Shown piece by piece: positions 1 through 10,420 of a stretch of 64,000 bases of DNA (position 1 is the stretch's first letter; every line of letters starts with the position of its first letter). The position numbers and the translations under genes were made by a program. Source of the DNA: Paraglaciecola chathamensis S18K6. Its GTDB lineage: Bacteria; Pseudomonadota; Gammaproteobacteria; Enterobacterales; Alteromonadaceae. The stretch lies in contig BAEM01000056.1 of the NCBI GenBank assembly GCA_000314955.1, forward strand, positions 124,001-188,000, written 5' to 3'. The notes beneath the pieces are model-generated. The model saw only the letters and a list, made by a program, of their open reading frames with translations. It searched no databases and was not told the DNA's origin.

Positions 1-292
1 AAATATGCCCGAAGGAATCGCTTACTCTCTCAAAGACTACTGTGAGCTTATCGATACCACAGGTCGCTGTATTCGTGATGACAAGCCTGGTTATATCGAT
101 AACACTCAAAGCCCTATTCTAGAAAGGCTAGGACTAGACTCAGCACAGTGGTTAGCCTTAACCACTGACTTTGAAAAACACTTCTGCTACGCAGCAGGTG
201 CAGAGCAAATGATGAATGCCTTTAAGCGCCACACTCATCATCAACGAATACGCGGGATGAGTAATGCAAGGCAGTTGTTACAAAAAATTTAA
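1..292 (+). CDS. REP-associated (Y1/HUH-type) transposase, 3' end only
   Basis: The last ~96 codons of a transposase that begins upstream of the window; the frame is open from base 2. The sequence closely matches the C-terminal quarter of the complete transposase at 52501-53484, sharing the segments KDYCEL, DTTGRCIRDD and HFCYAAGAEQMMNAFKRHTH with only scattered substitutions. The catalytic HxH part lies outside the window, so activity cannot be judged. A cluster of REP-like repeats follows about 280 bp downstream, as expected for RAYT-type genes that act on REP hairpins. The methionine at position 5 is internal, not a start. Confidence is high for the family by homology with the second copy. 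Confidence 0.85.
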   Translation, partial: NMPEGIAYSLKDYCELIDTTGRCIRDDKPGYIDNTQSPILERLGLDSAQWLALTTDFEKHFCYAAGAEQMMNAFKRHTHHQRIRGMSNARQLLQKI

Positions 293-533
293 TACTACCT
301 CTGTCACTTCCGACAAATAATAGTTTCATAAGCCCATCCATCGAATAGGACCGGTAAAACTTTTCGACAAAGCAGTTCTCAAGTTCTCAACAACGTTTAT
401 TAAATTTGTAGGTTGAAAGCCTACCTTTCATATCGAATAACAAGTTTCATATTTGTTGACGGCTACAGACCACAACATTGACTTCGCGAGAGCAATAACC
501 AAGCTAGGCTAAAAACCGTTTTAGTGATATTTA

Positions 534-745
534 AAATAGGTGTCTTATTAAAATGGTTTTTGGATTATTTAATATGGATGTCCATATAAAATTCTTGTTA
601 CGGATGCCATAGTAAATTTCTTTGTAGAACTGACAGCAACTATTCATTATAAACTTGGGTGTCCATGTAAAGTTATTTAAAATGGGTGTCCATGTAAAGT
701 TTTTCGGATTATTTAACATGGATGTCCATATGAAATTGTTTATAA
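534..745. repeat. REP-like repeat cluster (TGGRTGTCCATRTAAA units)
   Basis: Five or six diverged copies of a short motif of the form TGGGTGTCCATGTAAAGTT or TGGATGTCCATATAAAATT, clearest at 575-591, 656-674, 683-701 and 718-738. They are direct repeats separated by AT-rich spacers. The same core, TGGGTGTC followed by T/CnTGTAA, recurs at 29393-29415, 35979-36045 and, on the other strand, 52421-52440 in front of the complete RAYT gene. The minus-strand open frame of 83 codons here encodes only reiterated WTSIL/WTPIL peptides and is a by-product of the repeats. The rest of 293-922 holds no gene that I can support. Confidence 0.6.
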
Positions 746-782
746 AAGTAGATATCTTTAAAAAAGGACTAGGCTGAAACAA

Positions 783-821
783 AAAGGCCTGAGTCCGATC
801 GGTTGTCGAATTCAGGCCTTT
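783..821 (-). terminator. Intrinsic terminator for ydiJ
   Basis: Inverted repeat AAAGGCCTGA / TCAGGCCTTT (783-792 and 812-821). Read on the minus strand the right-hand stem is followed by a TTTTT run, and it lies about 100 bp after the ydiJ stop codon. Confidence 0.7.
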
Positions 822-922
822 GTATTTGCTTGGAGTCTAATTTTTAGAGTCTAGCTTTATTTTTAGAGGCTCGCGTTATGGGCTCACTTCGTTCACTGTC
901 TTTTATTTTGCAAACGCATCAT

Positions 923-3900
923 TTATGACAAATGTGCTAGCATCGCTTGCAATGGGTGCTTGGGTTTTTCACCTTCAATTCGGGCGACTTGGCTTCGACA
1001 AGAATAGCCTGTGGCAAGAATTTTCGAGGTATCAAACTTAGCGATTGCTTTCTCCCAGCTAAGCGCGTAAATCCCTTTAGATTGCTCTAAGTGGCTTGCT
1101 TCGTGACCAAACGTGCCTGCCATACCACAACACCCCACAGAAATAGGCGTAAGTGACATGCCCACACGCTGAAACAGTTGCTGCCAATGTTTCTCACTCT
1201 CCGGCAACGCTGTCTTCTCAGTGCAGTGGCCGAAAAATGCGTATTGACTATCCGTTGAGCTGCCGCGCTCTGGAAGGGTAATGGTTGCTAGCCACTCATG
1301 CACCAACTTCACCTCAAAGCTTCCTCTGGTCTCCCCTAGCACTTTATTGTACTCATCCCGATAACACAGCACCAATGACGGGTCGACACCAATCATAGGT
1401 ATGCCTAATGGAGCAAGTTTGTTCAAAAAGTCAGCGCTGTCTTTTGCTGTGCTTGCAAATTCTTTCAAAAAACCTTTTACGTGCTGGGGTTTTCCATTGG
1501 GCATAAAGGGCAGCAAAATGGGCTCATAGCCTAAACACTCAATTAATTTCACCAGATCATGGAGCAAATCCGCTTCATAAAAGCTTGTGAATGGGTCTTG
1601 CACTATCAGTACTTTTCGCGCTCGCTCGTTGGCACTTAACGCTTGCAATGAGCCTAAATCAAATTGGCCAGCCTGATGTCCAGCAAGTTGCTTCTTTAAT
1701 GAAGGGGAAGACAATAACGGCGTATCAACATAACCGACCGTTTTTTTAATAAGCTTGTTCATCCACTGTTGTTTCAAAAAAGCATTAATCAGCCTAGGGG
1801 TTTTGGCCATTAAAGGTGCCATTGCTTCGATATTTCCTACCAAATAATCCTTGGCAGGACGCATATACCGTTGGTAATAAATTGACAAAAAGCGGGCACG
1901 GAATGTCGGTACATCTACGCTGACAGGGCACTGACTAGAGCATGCCTTGCACGCTAAACATCCGTCCATTACCTCTAACACTTCATGTGAAAAATCGTTA
2001 GATTGCGCCTTACCCATAGTGTTGTTAAGGCGTTTGAGGAAGTTCTGAGTTTTACCCTGTACTTCAAGAAGATTCACATCCACCTGCTTATTCGCAAGTA
2101 AACGAAGCCATTCGCGCATGGCGCCGGCTCGCCCTTTAGGACTGTGGCGCCTGTCTGAGGTAATCTTACTTGATGGGCACATAGTCGACGTGGTGTCGTA
2201 ATTAAAACATAAGCCGTTACCATTACAATTCATCGCTGGTGCGAAAGCATCGCGCATGGCGATGGGGATTTGGCGATCAAACTCACCACGCTTAACATCT
2301 CCAACGGTAACTAAAGATGCATGACTGTCGATGGGGGTGCAGATTTTTCCCGGGTTCATTTTATTAAGGGGGTCAAACGCGGCTTTAATTTTACGCAATT
2401 CGGTGTATAGCTCTTCACCAAAAAATGCAGGAGCATATTCACTGCGATAGCCTTTACCATGTTCGCCCCACAACAGACCACCGTATTTGGCAACCAGCGC
2501 TGACACTTCGTTTGAAATGTCGGGGATCATGGCCTCTTGCTCAGGGTCGCACATATCAAGCGCCGGGCGCACATGTAGTACACCGGCATCCACATGGCCG
2601 AACATACCGTAGTGTAAGTTACGGGCATCAAGCAATGCGCGAAACTCCATAATAAAATCGGCTAAATTTTCCGGCGGTACGCCAGTATCTTCAACGAATG
2701 CTAATGGCTTTTTACGGCCTTTGGTTTTACCTAGTAAACCCACAGACTTTTTGCGCATCGCATATATTTTGCCAATGTCGGCATTGTCATAAGTGATTTG
2801 ATAACCAATGACACCACCTTCATTGCTATCAAGCGCAGAGTCTAAGTTTGCGCACAACAGGGTGATTTTTTCGCGTAATTCATCTTCAGAGTCACCGTTG
2901 TACTCAACCATATTTAGGCCGAGTACTTCTTTGTTTTCAACTTCTTTGATGAGCTCTTTAACTTGATGCCAAATGATATCTTGCTTAGCTAAGTTCAATA
3001 CGTTGCTGTCAACGGTTTCTACCGATGTTGCCTTAGCTGCCACCATATGCGGCGCGTGTCGCAGCGCAGATTCAAACGAATCATATTTGATGTTCACCAA
3101 GGCTTTGTGTTTAGAGATTGGGGTAACGTTAAGTTTTGCTTCTGCCACAAACGCTAACGATCCTTCTGAGCCAGCAATGACGCGGCTGATGTCCACCGTG
3201 GATAAATCATCGCTCAAGGCATGCTCTAAATCATAGCCGGTTAGAAAGCGGTTCATGCGTGGGAACTTAGCCAGAATTTGTTGGCGTTTATCCACACAGG
3301 TAGTCAAGATCTGCTTCACTAACCTACCGGTTGTACTTTTCTGCTCAGCGACTTTTTTGGCTTCATCCATACTCATTGGCGAGCTTTCAAGCAAAGTACC
3401 ATCAGCCAGAACCGACGTTAAACCAAGTACGTGATCACTGGTTTTACCGTACACCAACGAGCCCTGCCCTGAGGCGTCAGTATTCACCATTCCGCCTATC
3501 GTTGCGCGATTACTGGTGGATAAATCCGGTGCGAAAAACAAACCGTAGGGGCGCAGCGCATCATTTAACTGATCTTTCACTACACCCGCTTGTACTTTAA
3601 CCCAACGCTCTTGCGGATTAATTTCAAGGATATTGTTCATGTGCCGTGATACATCAACAATAATACCCGAGGTTAAGGATTGCCCATTCGTGCCCGTACC
3701 GCCGCCCCGCGCGCTAAAAGCGACATCTTCGAATTGGCTGGCGAGTTCACCGATAACTTGTAAATCAGCAACTGATTTAGGTAGCACCACGCCTTGAGGT
3801 AGCGCTTGATAAATAGAGTTATCAGTAGCAACAGACAAACGACTAGCGTAACTGAATTCTATATCCCCACTAAATTCACTGCGCCTCAAAGCCGAAAAAA

Positions 3901-3964
3901 AAGCTTGATAGTTTGATTGCGGGCTGGATTCTACATCTAAAGCAGGTAATTCATGCTGGGGCAT
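923..3964 (-). CDS. ydiJ: FAD/4Fe-4S D-2-hydroxyacid dehydrogenase, YdiJ family
   Basis: Matches E. coli YdiJ nearly end to end (about 1013 against 1018 residues), a flavin-dependent D-2-hydroxyglutarate/D-2-hydroxyacid dehydrogenase. The N-terminal FAD-binding domain carries RGGGTGTNGQ and then TIGGMVNTDASGQGSLVYGKT; the middle holds the FAD-oxidase C domain with GMFGHVDAGVLHVRPALD and WGEHGKG. A ferredoxin-like cluster motif CLACKACSSQCP lies near residue 670, and cysteine-rich GHCTEKT and VGCCGMAG motifs near the C-terminus are of the type that passes electrons to quinone. I chose the ATG at 3964, because it gives an N-terminus close to the E. coli length; an upstream in-frame GTG at 3982 would add six residues. 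It stands alone, with a terminator downstream. Confidence 0.93.
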   Translation of the reverse strand: MPQHELPALDVESSPQSNYQAFFSALRRSEFSGDIEFSYASRLSVATDNSIYQALPQGVVLPKSVADLQVIGELASQFEDVAFSARGGGTGTNGQSLTSGIIVDVSRHMNNILEINPQERWVKVQAGVVKDQLNDALRPYGLFFAPDLSTSNRATIGGMVNTDASGQGSLVYGKTSDHVLGLTSVLADGTLLESSPMSMDEAKKVAEQKSTTGRLVKQILTTCVDKRQQILAKFPRMNRFLTGYDLEHALSDDLSTVDISRVIAGSEGSLAFVAEAKLNVTPISKHKALVNIKYDSFESALRHAPHMVAAKATSVETVDSNVLNLAKQDIIWHQVKELIKEVENKEVLGLNMVEYNGDSEDELREKITLLCANLDSALDSNEGGVIGYQITYDNADIGKIYAMRKKSVGLLGKTKGRKKPLAFVEDTGVPPENLADFIMEFRALLDARNLHYGMFGHVDAGVLHVRPALDMCDPEQEAMIPDISNEVSALVAKYGGLLWGEHGKGYRSEYAPAFFGEELYTELRKIKAAFDPLNKMNPGKICTPIDSHASLVTVGDVKRGEFDRQIPIAMRDAFAPAMNCNGNGLCFNYDTTSTMCPSSKITSDRRHSPKGRAGAMREWLRLLANKQVDVNLLEVQGKTQNFLKRLNNTMGKAQSNDFSHEVLEVMDGCLACKACSSQCPVSVDVPTFRARFLSIYYQRYMRPAKDYLVGNIEAMAPLMAKTPRLINAFLKQQWMNKLIKKTVGYVDTPLLSSPSLKKQLAGHQAGQFDLGSLQALSANERARKVLIVQDPFTSFYEADLLHDLVKLIECLGYEPILLPFMPNGKPQHVKGFLKEFASTAKDSADFLNKLAPLGIPMIGVDPSLVLCYRDEYNKVLGETRGSFEVKLVHEWLATITLPERGSSTDSQYAFFGHCTEKTALPESEKHWQQLFQRVGMSLTPISVGCCGMAGTFGHEASHLEQSKGIYALSWEKAIAKFDTSKILATGYSCRSQVARIEGEKPKHPLQAMLAHLS

Positions 3965-4308
3965 AATGTGGTTTTTTCTCACGGTTTAACAAGTGCGCGC
4001 TATTGTACAACCTAAGGGCTACTAACTTCTAATAGGTGAAGGGATTTATTTATGTTTTATCTCGATTAATTATTCCATTTTCAGCGCTCTTTATATTTCC
4101 CTTACATTTCCTCTTATATTCCCCCATGTATTTCCTGCTTATCCCCGTCTCATATCCGCATTTTTATAAGCGGTTTTTTGTCATCTTATTTATCTATTTT
4201 TCTTATATCTTCATCGGTTACGGTCGTTACACCCAGTAACATGTACAATATTGCATTTTTGACGAAGTTGGCATAAAAGTTAATGACTATAGAAGGAATG
4301 TGCTCACC

Positions 4309-4527
4309 ATGAAAAATATTCGTATCGGATTAGGCGCGTTACTTGTCATTGCAGGTATCGTATTGTTTATAATCCCAGGCTCAATGTTGTTAGTCATCGC
4401 TGGCCTGCTGTTGCTGAGTGTTGATGTGCCACTTGCACGAACTTGGTTAAAGCGCTGCCAAAGCAGTATGGCTCGCTCATCCGCTAAACTTGACCGAGTG
4501 CTGCTCAATCGCAAACTTAAAAGCTAG
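4309..4527 (+). CDS. Small PGPGW-type membrane protein
   Basis: 72 residues with two tightly spaced hydrophobic helices around a Pro-Gly turn (ALLVIAGIVLFIIPGS / LLVIAGLLLLSV), then VPLARTWLKR. This is the arrangement of the putative transmembrane PGPGW family: two helices, a PG turn, and an E/D-P-x-A-R-x-W-L tail. Function is unknown; it is probably an inner-membrane protein with a basic cytoplasmic tail. A good Shine-Dalgarno AGAAGGA at 4291-4297 sits 11 nt before the ATG at 4309; the upstream in-frame GTG at 4300 lies too close to it and is less likely. The gene is isolated between ydiJ and the ppsA terminator. Confidence 0.7.
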   Translation: MKNIRIGLGALLVIAGIVLFIIPGSMLLVIAGLLLLSVDVPLARTWLKRCQSSMARSSAKLDRVLLNRKLKS

Positions 4528-4738
4528 CCGTAAAGGCTAGAATTACACGCTAATAATATCCGCCTAAGTCCCATCATATAGGCCTTTCATTTAAGACACG
4601 TTAGTCCTTTTCGCAACAGGCTAATATTCCCAACTATTTCCGCATGAAACAGCGAGTAGCTAGCGCTTTTTTTGTTAGATGTTTCCATAAAGAAGTCCTC
4701 TTTATGTCAACGTATTTCCGTATGGAACAGCTACATAA

Positions 4739-4767
4739 AAAAAGGCTGTCGCAATGACAGCCTTTTT
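4739..4767 (-). terminator. Bidirectional intrinsic terminator downstream of ppsA
   Basis: AAAAAGGCTGTC / GACAGCCTTTTT hairpin with a five-base loop, a T-run on both strands, 56 bp after the ppsA stop. It can also stop transcripts arriving from the left. Confidence 0.85.
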
Positions 4768-4822
4768 ACCGTAGGGCACTGATTTATTATTATTGTTAGT
4801 CAGCGGTGTATTTTAGCGCCTG

Positions 4823-7198
4823 TTACTTCGCGTGTTTTTCCCCTAAGTACAACCATGTTTCAACAACGGTATCTGGGTTTAACGATACGCTGTCGATACC
4901 TTGTTCAACTAACCACGCAGCTAAATCTTCATGGTCAGATGGGCCTTGGCCACAAATACCTACGTATTTACCACGTTTTTTAGCTGCCTGAATCGCCATA
5001 GCCAGCAACGCTTTCACAGCTGGGTCTCGCTCGTCAAATAAGTGCGCTATCACACCAGAATCACGGTCAAGACCAAGCGTTAATTGCGTCATATCATTTG
5101 AACCAATCGAAAACCCATCAAAAATGTCTAAGAACTGGTCTGCTAGTAATGCGTTTGACGGTAACTCACACATCATAATAACGCGTAAGCCATTGTCACC
5201 TTGCACTAAACCTTGCTCAGCCAACAACTTAATCACACTGCGGCCTTCTTCAAGAGTTCGTACAAATGGGATCATGATTTCTACATTGGTTAAGCCCATC
5301 TTGTTGCGAACTCGCTTAATCGCTTCACATTCAAGCGCGAAACAATCACGAAATTCCTCAGAGATATAACGGCTCGCCCCACGAAAGCCCAACATAGGGT
5401 TTTCTTCGTCTGGCTCGTACTGGTATCCACCTACCAAGTTGTAGTACTCGTTCGATTTAAAATCAGACATACGCACAATCACTTTCTTAGGTGAGAATGC
5501 AGCACCAATGGTAGCAATACCTTCAACCAACTTCTCGATATAGAACTCAACAGGCGATTCATAGCCCGCGATCATCTCACTGATTTCTTCTTTAAGTTCA
5601 GAAGGTTGTTGGTCGAAATTAAGTAAAGCTTTAGGATGCACACCAATCATGCGGTTAATGATGAACTCTAAACGCGCTAAACCTACACCCTCGTTAGGCA
5701 AACGAGCAAAATCAAATGCTCTGTCCGGGTTACCAACATTCATCATGACTTTCAGTGGAATATCAGGCATAGCATCCACGCGCGACGTCACCACATCAAA
5801 ATCAAGCACATCACCATAAATAAACCCGGTGTCGCCTTCAGCACAAGACACAGTAATTTTATCGCCATTGTTGATAAGGTCAGTGGCATTGCCACAACCA
5901 ACAACCGCCGGAATACCTAATTCGCGCGCAATAATCGCAGCATGACAAGTACGGCCACCACGATTAGTAACAATCGCTGAGGCTTTCTTCATGATCGGCT
6001 CCCAATCAGGGTCGGTCATGTCTGTAACCAGTACATCGCCCGCTTGGATTTTATCCATCTCTTCAATAGAGCCAAGTACTTTCGCTGCGCCTGCGCCAAT
6101 TTTGTGACCTATCGAGCGGCCCTCACAAACAACGCTTGCTTTACCGTTTAAACGGAAGCGCTCAATCACTTGAATATCTTCGCGGCTACGTACGGTTTCG
6201 GGTCTGGCCTGAACGATATACAGTTTGCCGTCAATACCGTCTTTAGCCCACTCAATATCCATCGCACGCTTATAGTGTTTCTCGATGATTTGCGCTTGTT
6301 TGGCTAACTCTTGAACTTCGTCATCAGTCAGTGAGAAAACAACACTGTCGGCGCGGTCGATATCAACGATTTCCACTTGTTTACCATGACTCGTATCATC
6401 TGAGTAAATCATCTTAGTTAACTTGCTACCAAGATTACGGCGCACAACAGCAGGTAAACCTTTATCTAGGGTTGGCTTGTGAACATAAAACTCATCTGGA
6501 TTAACGGCACCTTGCACCACCATCTCACCTAAACCGTAAGACGATGTAATAAACACTACGTCTTCGAAACCAGATTCAGTGTCAATGGTAAACATAACGC
6601 CTGATGCCGCACAGTCACTACGTACCATGCGTTGAATACCTGCAGATAACGCCACGCCTTTGTGGTCATAACCTTGGTGCACGCGATAAGAAATGGCACG
6701 GTCGTTAAATAAAGAGGCATAAACATGCTTGATGGCCACCATCACAGCATCGATACCCTTTACGTTTAAGAATGTTTCTTGTTGGCCGGCAAATGATGCA
6801 TCCGGCATATCTTCAGCAGTCGCAGATGAACGTACAGCAAACGATGCTTCATCACCTGCATCTCCTTGCAAGGTTTTAAAGGCTGACGTGATGTCGGCTT
6901 CTAATTCCGGTAAGAACGGCGTTTCGATGATCCACTGACGGATTGTATTCCCCGCTTCGCCCAAGGCTGGAATGTCATCCACGTCTAAACTGTCAAGCAA
7001 TTCGTGTATGCGCGCCTCAAGGCCACTTTGTTCTAAGAAAAGATTAAACGCTGATGCCGTTGTAGCAAAACCACCGGGTACTTGTACACCAGCATTTGAA
7101 AGATTAGAAATCATTTCGCCAAGGGATGCATTTTTTCCACCGACAACGCCCACGTCGTCCATTCCCAATTGCTGATACCAAAGCACATTTTCTTGCAT
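4823..7198 (-). CDS. ppsA: Phosphoenolpyruvate synthase
   Basis: Converts pyruvate, ATP and water into PEP, AMP and phosphate for gluconeogenesis in the cytoplasm. At 791 residues it is the normal length (E. coli 792). An N-terminal ATP-grasp-like domain opens with [14 protein letters not shown] and contains [22 protein letters not shown]. The swivelling phosphohistidine domain has the [13 protein letters not shown] motif, whose His is the phospho-acceptor, near residue 418. The C-terminal TIM barrel ends with the catalytic-Cys region GICGQGPSD. It is divergent from ppsR, whose product switches this enzyme by reversible phosphorylation of a Thr beside the catalytic His. That Thr is present in GGRTCH. 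Confidence 0.98.
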   Translation of the reverse strand: MQENVLWYQQLGMDDVGVVGGKNASLGEMISNLSNAGVQVPGGFATTASAFNLFLEQSGLEARIHELLDSLDVDDIPALGEAGNTIRQWIIETPFLPELEADITSAFKTLQGDAGDEASFAVRSSATAEDMPDASFAGQQETFLNVKGIDAVMVAIKHVYASLFNDRAISYRVHQGYDHKGVALSAGIQRMVRSDCAASGVMFTIDTESGFEDVVFITSSYGLGEMVVQGAVNPDEFYVHKPTLDKGLPAVVRRNLGSKLTKMIYSDDTSHGKQVEIVDIDRADSVVFSLTDDEVQELAKQAQIIEKHYKRAMDIEWAKDGIDGKLYIVQARPETVRSREDIQVIERFRLNGKASVVCEGRSIGHKIGAGAAKVLGSIEEMDKIQAGDVLVTDMTDPDWEPIMKKASAIVTNRGGRTCHAAIIARELGIPAVVGCGNATDLINNGDKITVSCAEGDTGFIYGDVLDFDVVTSRVDAMPDIPLKVMMNVGNPDRAFDFARLPNEGVGLARLEFIINRMIGVHPKALLNFDQQPSELKEEISEMIAGYESPVEFYIEKLVEGIATIGAAFSPKKVIVRMSDFKSNEYYNLVGGYQYEPDEENPMLGFRGASRYISEEFRDCFALECEAIKRVRNKMGLTNVEIMIPFVRTLEEGRSVIKLLAEQGLVQGDNGLRVIMMCELPSNALLADQFLDIFDGFSIGSNDMTQLTLGLDRDSGVIAHLFDERDPAVKALLAMAIQAAKKRGKYVGICGQGPSDHEDLAAWLVEQGIDSVSLNPDTVVETWLYLGEKHAK

Positions 7199-7409
7199 TT
7201 AATTCGTCTCCAAGATGAACTTAATTGTAAAAGCTGCCAACGATGACAACCCCAGATAGTTAGTCAAAATGACGCTCGCTAAACGTCGAAAAAAATTATA
7301 TTTCTCAAGTGCCTAGCTTTTTACGTGAGGGATTTTAGAATGCAGTTTAGAAGAAAGTAAAATTTAATTTATTTATGTAATTATATTACTACATTGTTAA
7401 GGAAATGTT

Positions 7410-8222
7410 ATGCGCACGGCTTATTATATTTCAGATGGAACAGCGATAACTTCGGAGGTATTTGGCCACGCTTTGTTGTCATTATTCACGATCGAGTTCG
7501 AACATATCACGGTTCCGTTTGTTGAAACTGAAGAACAAGCGCAACAAGTTGTTAAAAAAATATCTGAAAGTTTTCAAGATGACGGGCAACGGCCGTTAGT
7601 GTTTTACACAATAGTTAACACTGAGGTACGCAAAATAATTTCCAAATCGGTAGGCATTAACTATAACTTCCTCGACCAATTTGTTGCCCCATTAGAAATC
7701 GTTTTGGGCGTACCCTCAAAACCAGAAAAACATCGTACTCATAGCATCCATGAAAAAACCTATGACATCAGAATAGAAGCCGTAAATTACGCACTAGCCA
7801 ATGATGACGGATCAAATTTACGAGAATATGACCAGGCCGATATAATATTGGTCGGTGTGTCGCGCTCAGGCAAAACCCCCACTAGTTTATATTTAGCGCT
7901 GCAATATGGCATAAAAGCGGCAAACTACCCTTTCACCGAAGAAGACATGGGCGATATTTTGCGCATGCCCCCGGCCCTAAAACGCTTTAAAGATAAAATG
8001 TTTGGTTTAACTATTGACCCACAGCGCTTACATCAAATTCGCTCTGAACGCAGAGCTAACAGCCGTTATGCGTCTTTGCAGCAATGTCGTATGGAACTGC
8101 GTGAAGTAGAAAATTTATATCGCAAAGAAAAAGTGCCGTTTCTAAACAGCACTCGCTATTCCATCGAAGAAATTTCCGCCAAGATCTTAGCCACCACTGG
8201 GTTAAAGCGTAAGAAGTACTAA
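7410..8222 (+). CDS. ppsR: PEP synthase regulatory protein (bifunctional kinase/pyrophosphorylase)
   Basis: DUF299/PSRP family, 270 residues. It phosphorylates PEP synthase with ADP as donor and reverses this by Pi-dependent phosphorolysis. The Walker-A-like VGVSRSGKTPTS near residue 147, the N-terminal YYISDGTAITSE and the downstream NYPFTEEDM are hallmarks of the family. It is transcribed divergently from ppsA across a 211-bp AT-rich spacer that must hold both promoters. The start ATG follows GGAAATGTT closely; no better start is visible. Confidence 0.96.
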   Translation: MRTAYYISDGTAITSEVFGHALLSLFTIEFEHITVPFVETEEQAQQVVKKISESFQDDGQRPLVFYTIVNTEVRKIISKSVGINYNFLDQFVAPLEIVLGVPSKPEKHRTHSIHEKTYDIRIEAVNYALANDDGSNLREYDQADIILVGVSRSGKTPTSLYLALQYGIKAANYPFTEEDMGDILRMPPALKRFKDKMFGLTIDPQRLHQIRSERRANSRYASLQQCRMELREVENLYRKEKVPFLNSTRYSIEEISAKILATTGLKRKKY

Positions 8223-8306
8223 GCAGAATGAAAGACAATCTTTACTTTCAAAAGAATCTGTAACAATTGTCACCTTGCCGGTTATTGATTTGCTGCAACC
8301 AATGAG

Positions 8307-8341
8307 TAAGCTGGACTTCACTATTTTATAAGGCCAGCTTA
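8307..8341 (+). promoter_or_regulatory. Hairpin overlapping the DUF2461 start codon
   Basis: Inverted repeat TAAGCTGG (8307-8314) / CCAGCTTA (8334-8341). The right arm ends on the A of the start codon and the AAGG Shine-Dalgarno sits at the base of the loop, so folding in mRNA would hide the ribosome site. A regulatory role is inferred; it could instead be a weak terminator of ppsR. Confidence 0.35.
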
Positions 8342-9024
8342 TGTTTACTCACTTCGACCCTTCCCTATTTACGTTTTTACAGCAACTAGAAAAGAACAAT
8401 GACAGAGAATGGTTCAATGCGAATAAACAAAGGTACGAAGATTTAGTGCGCGGCCCTGCGCTTGAATTTATCACTGAAATGCAGAACTGGATCCCGCTGA
8501 TATCCCCTCATTATGAAGCAACACCTAAGAAAATGGGCGGTTCATTAATGCGGGTTTATCGAGATGTGCGCTTTTCAAAAGACAAATCTCCCTACAAAAC
8601 CAATGTGGGTATTCAATTTCGCCATGAAATAGGCAAAGACGTACATTCCCCTGGGTTTTATATGCACATTGCCAGTGAAGAATGTTTCTTAGCGGTTGGT
8701 ACGTGGCATCCTCAGCCCGACGCATTACGCGCTATTCGCGAACATATTCAGCGCAAACCTGCCGCGTATCAAGATGCAATTGAACACACGCCTTTTACCG
8801 AGTTCTACCATATGGCAGGAGATTCATTAGTGCGCCCGCCAAAAGGCTATGACACGCAATCACCTATGATTGAAGAAATTAAGCGCAAAGATTTTATCGC
8901 TATCTGCCCCCTTGATAGAAAGCAGTTATTAGAGGGTAACGTGTGTGAACTAGCTGCAACCCGATATGGCCGGGCCCAGCCATTACAGAAATTTTTGTGC
9001 GATGCGTTAGGCCTGAGATTTTAG
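8341..9024 (+). CDS. DUF2461 family protein (TIGR02453)
   Basis: 227 residues, recognised from the pattern LFTFLQQLEKNNDREWFNANKQRYE at the N-terminus, RVYRDVRFSKDKSPYKTN in the middle and GFYMHIASEECFLAVGTWHP after it. These are typical of the DUF2461 family, found widely in bacteria and fungi with no established biochemical role. No signal peptide or membrane segment. It lies downstream of ppsR on the same strand but 118 bp away, with a hairpin across its start, so it is probably a separate unit. The family call is firm, the function open. Confidence 0.85.
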   Translation: MFTHFDPSLFTFLQQLEKNNDREWFNANKQRYEDLVRGPALEFITEMQNWIPLISPHYEATPKKMGGSLMRVYRDVRFSKDKSPYKTNVGIQFRHEIGKDVHSPGFYMHIASEECFLAVGTWHPQPDALRAIREHIQRKPAAYQDAIEHTPFTEFYHMAGDSLVRPPKGYDTQSPMIEEIKRKDFIAICPLDRKQLLEGNVCELAATRYGRAQPLQKFLCDALGLRF

Positions 9025-9048
9025 GCCGATTGCTCGACCAGCAAAAAC

Positions 9049-9375
9049 CTAAGCGCGCCCACCTGTCACTTTATTAGCGCGGCCTTCTTCTTTGGCTTTT
9101 TCAGCACGGCGACGGCGAGCTTCTTTAGGATCTGCAATTAACGGGCGATAAATCTCGATACGATCGCCATCTTGTGGCACATCAGTCAATTTGCACGTGC
9201 GATTCCAAATACCGACTTTACTCGTGGTTAAATCGATATCAGTAAAACGCTGTAAAATACCCGATGCTCGAATGGCTTCTTCTACGGTATGGCCGTTCTC
9301 TACCACTACTTCAAGTAATGCTTGGCGCTCTGGCAAGGCATAAGCCACTTCAAGGTTAATTTGTTTATCCGTCAT
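9049..9375 (-). CDS. rnfH: RnfH/RatB family ubiquitin-fold protein
   Basis: 108 residues. UPF0125/RnfH family, a small beta-grasp protein; the core reads [27 protein letters not shown]-like spacing, [10 protein letters not shown] and [24 protein letters not shown], which matches the family closely. The basic C-terminal tail is family-typical. It overlaps the ratA stop by four bases (ATGA-type coupling), so the two are co-translated, as in many gammaproteobacteria. The exact role is not settled; the name RatB reflects only its position next to ratA. Confidence 0.92.
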   Translation of the reverse strand: MTDKQINLEVAYALPERQALLEVVVENGHTVEEAIRASGILQRFTDIDLTTSKVGIWNRTCKLTDVPQDGDRIEIYRPLIADPKEARRRRAEKAKEEGRANKVTGGRA

Positions 9376-9806
9376 GGGTAAATCTCTTTTGCACGATTCG
9401 TAAACGCCACGACCATGTTAGCCGCTATCGCATTGAATACACGACCAAAGGCCATTTCAACCAATCGACTTGAAAAAGCAAAGTCCAAATTCAATTCAAT
9501 TTTACAGGCATTGTCAGATAACGCTTTGAAGGTCCAGCCACCGCGCAGCTCAGAGAAAGGCCCGTCGACTAAGTTCATTCTAATATACTCGCCGCGAGAC
9601 AATTCATTACGTGTACTGAACCACTGCTTAATCCCTGCCTTTGAAATCAGCAATGATGCCTCCATGCAGTGCTCATCAGCATGAGTCACTTTCGTTTGTG
9701 CGCAACCTGGTAAAAATTCAGGATAACGTTGCACATCATTTATCAAATCAAACATCGATTCAGCGCTAAAGGCGACTAAAGCGCTGCGGGTCACATTAGG
9801 CATCAA
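9372..9806 (-). CDS. ratA: RatA, SRPBCC/COQ10-type lipid-binding protein
   Basis: 144 residues of the START/SRPBCC fold (polyketide cyclase, coenzyme Q-binding COQ10 family). Family markers are [18 protein letters not shown] near the N-terminus and [12 protein letters not shown] in the centre, ending in [20 protein letters not shown]. In E. coli the homologue has been described as an inhibitor of 70S ribosome association; COQ10 homologues bind ubiquinone. First gene of the ratA-rnfH pair, divergent from smpB with a 122-bp shared promoter region. Confidence 0.93.
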   Translation of the reverse strand: MMPNVTRSALVAFSAESMFDLINDVQRYPEFLPGCAQTKVTHADEHCMEASLLISKAGIKQWFSTRNELSRGEYIRMNLVDGPFSELRGGWTFKALSDNACKIELNLDFAFSSRLVEMAFGRVFNAIAANMVVAFTNRAKEIYP

Positions 9807-9928
9807 TTCCCCTTGAATTGAGTCAGTCGGTTTTTATAGGGGCAAAATACTAGCATAAAATCAGATATCTATTTCAATATCAGTGATTTTTGTTGTACCC
9901 CGTTAGACAACCATTATAATACGGCGCC

Positions 9929-10405
9929 ATGAAAACAAAGAAGTCAAAATCAACTAACAACACCATCGCATTGAATAAAAAGGCGCGGCACGACTATATC
10001 CTGCAAGATAAAATCGAAGCTGGCATTGAATTACAAGGATGGGAAGTGAAAAGCATTCGTTCAGGCAAAGTTAATTTGTCTGACAGCTACGTTACCTTAC
10101 ACAAAGGCGAAGCCTTTTTAGTCGGTAGTACTATTCAACCTCTTAACCAAGCATCAAGCCACGTGGTGTGTGAGCCTTTACGCCAGCGTAAGTTGCTGCT
10201 TAACAAGCGTGAACTCGACAAACTGATTGGCTCAGTAGAGCGCCAAGGTTACTCAATTCTTGCCACTGCCATGTACTGGAAGAAAAACTGGGTAAAAGTC
10301 GAAATTTACTTAGGTAAGGGTAAGCACGAACATGATAAACGTGATGCCGTGAAAGACCGTGACTGGGCGCGCGACAAAGAACGCATGATGAAGCATAAAG
10401 TCTAG
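9929..10405 (+). CDS. smpB: SsrA-binding protein SmpB
   Basis: 158 residues, essential partner of tmRNA in trans-translation. The beta-barrel begins [29 protein letters not shown] and the C-terminal tail ends [27 protein letters not shown], which enters the mRNA channel of the stalled ribosome. Its RNA partner ssrA is at 19430, 9 kb away on the same strand, although these genes often stand side by side; an accessory block lies between them. Confidence 0.98.
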   Translation: MKTKKSKSTNNTIALNKKARHDYILQDKIEAGIELQGWEVKSIRSGKVNLSDSYVTLHKGEAFLVGSTIQPLNQASSHVVCEPLRQRKLLLNKRELDKLIGSVERQGYSILATAMYWKKNWVKVEIYLGKGKHEHDKRDAVKDRDWARDKERMMKHKV

Positions 10406-10420
10406 GCTTTATACTTCATG

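Noticed and set aside
575-738. Repeat cluster considered as a CRISPR array
   Set aside because: Units are short, diverged and unevenly spaced, with AT-rich spacers of different length; no cas genes nearby.
531-782. 83-codon minus-strand open frame with repeated WTSIL/WTPIL peptides
   Set aside because: It only translates the REP-like repeats; no ribosome site and no domain.
4036-4239. 67-codon plus-strand frame rich in Phe and Leu, starting with GTG
   Set aside because: T-rich non-coding bias, weak start, no family resemblance; could be a tiny membrane protein but is not supported.
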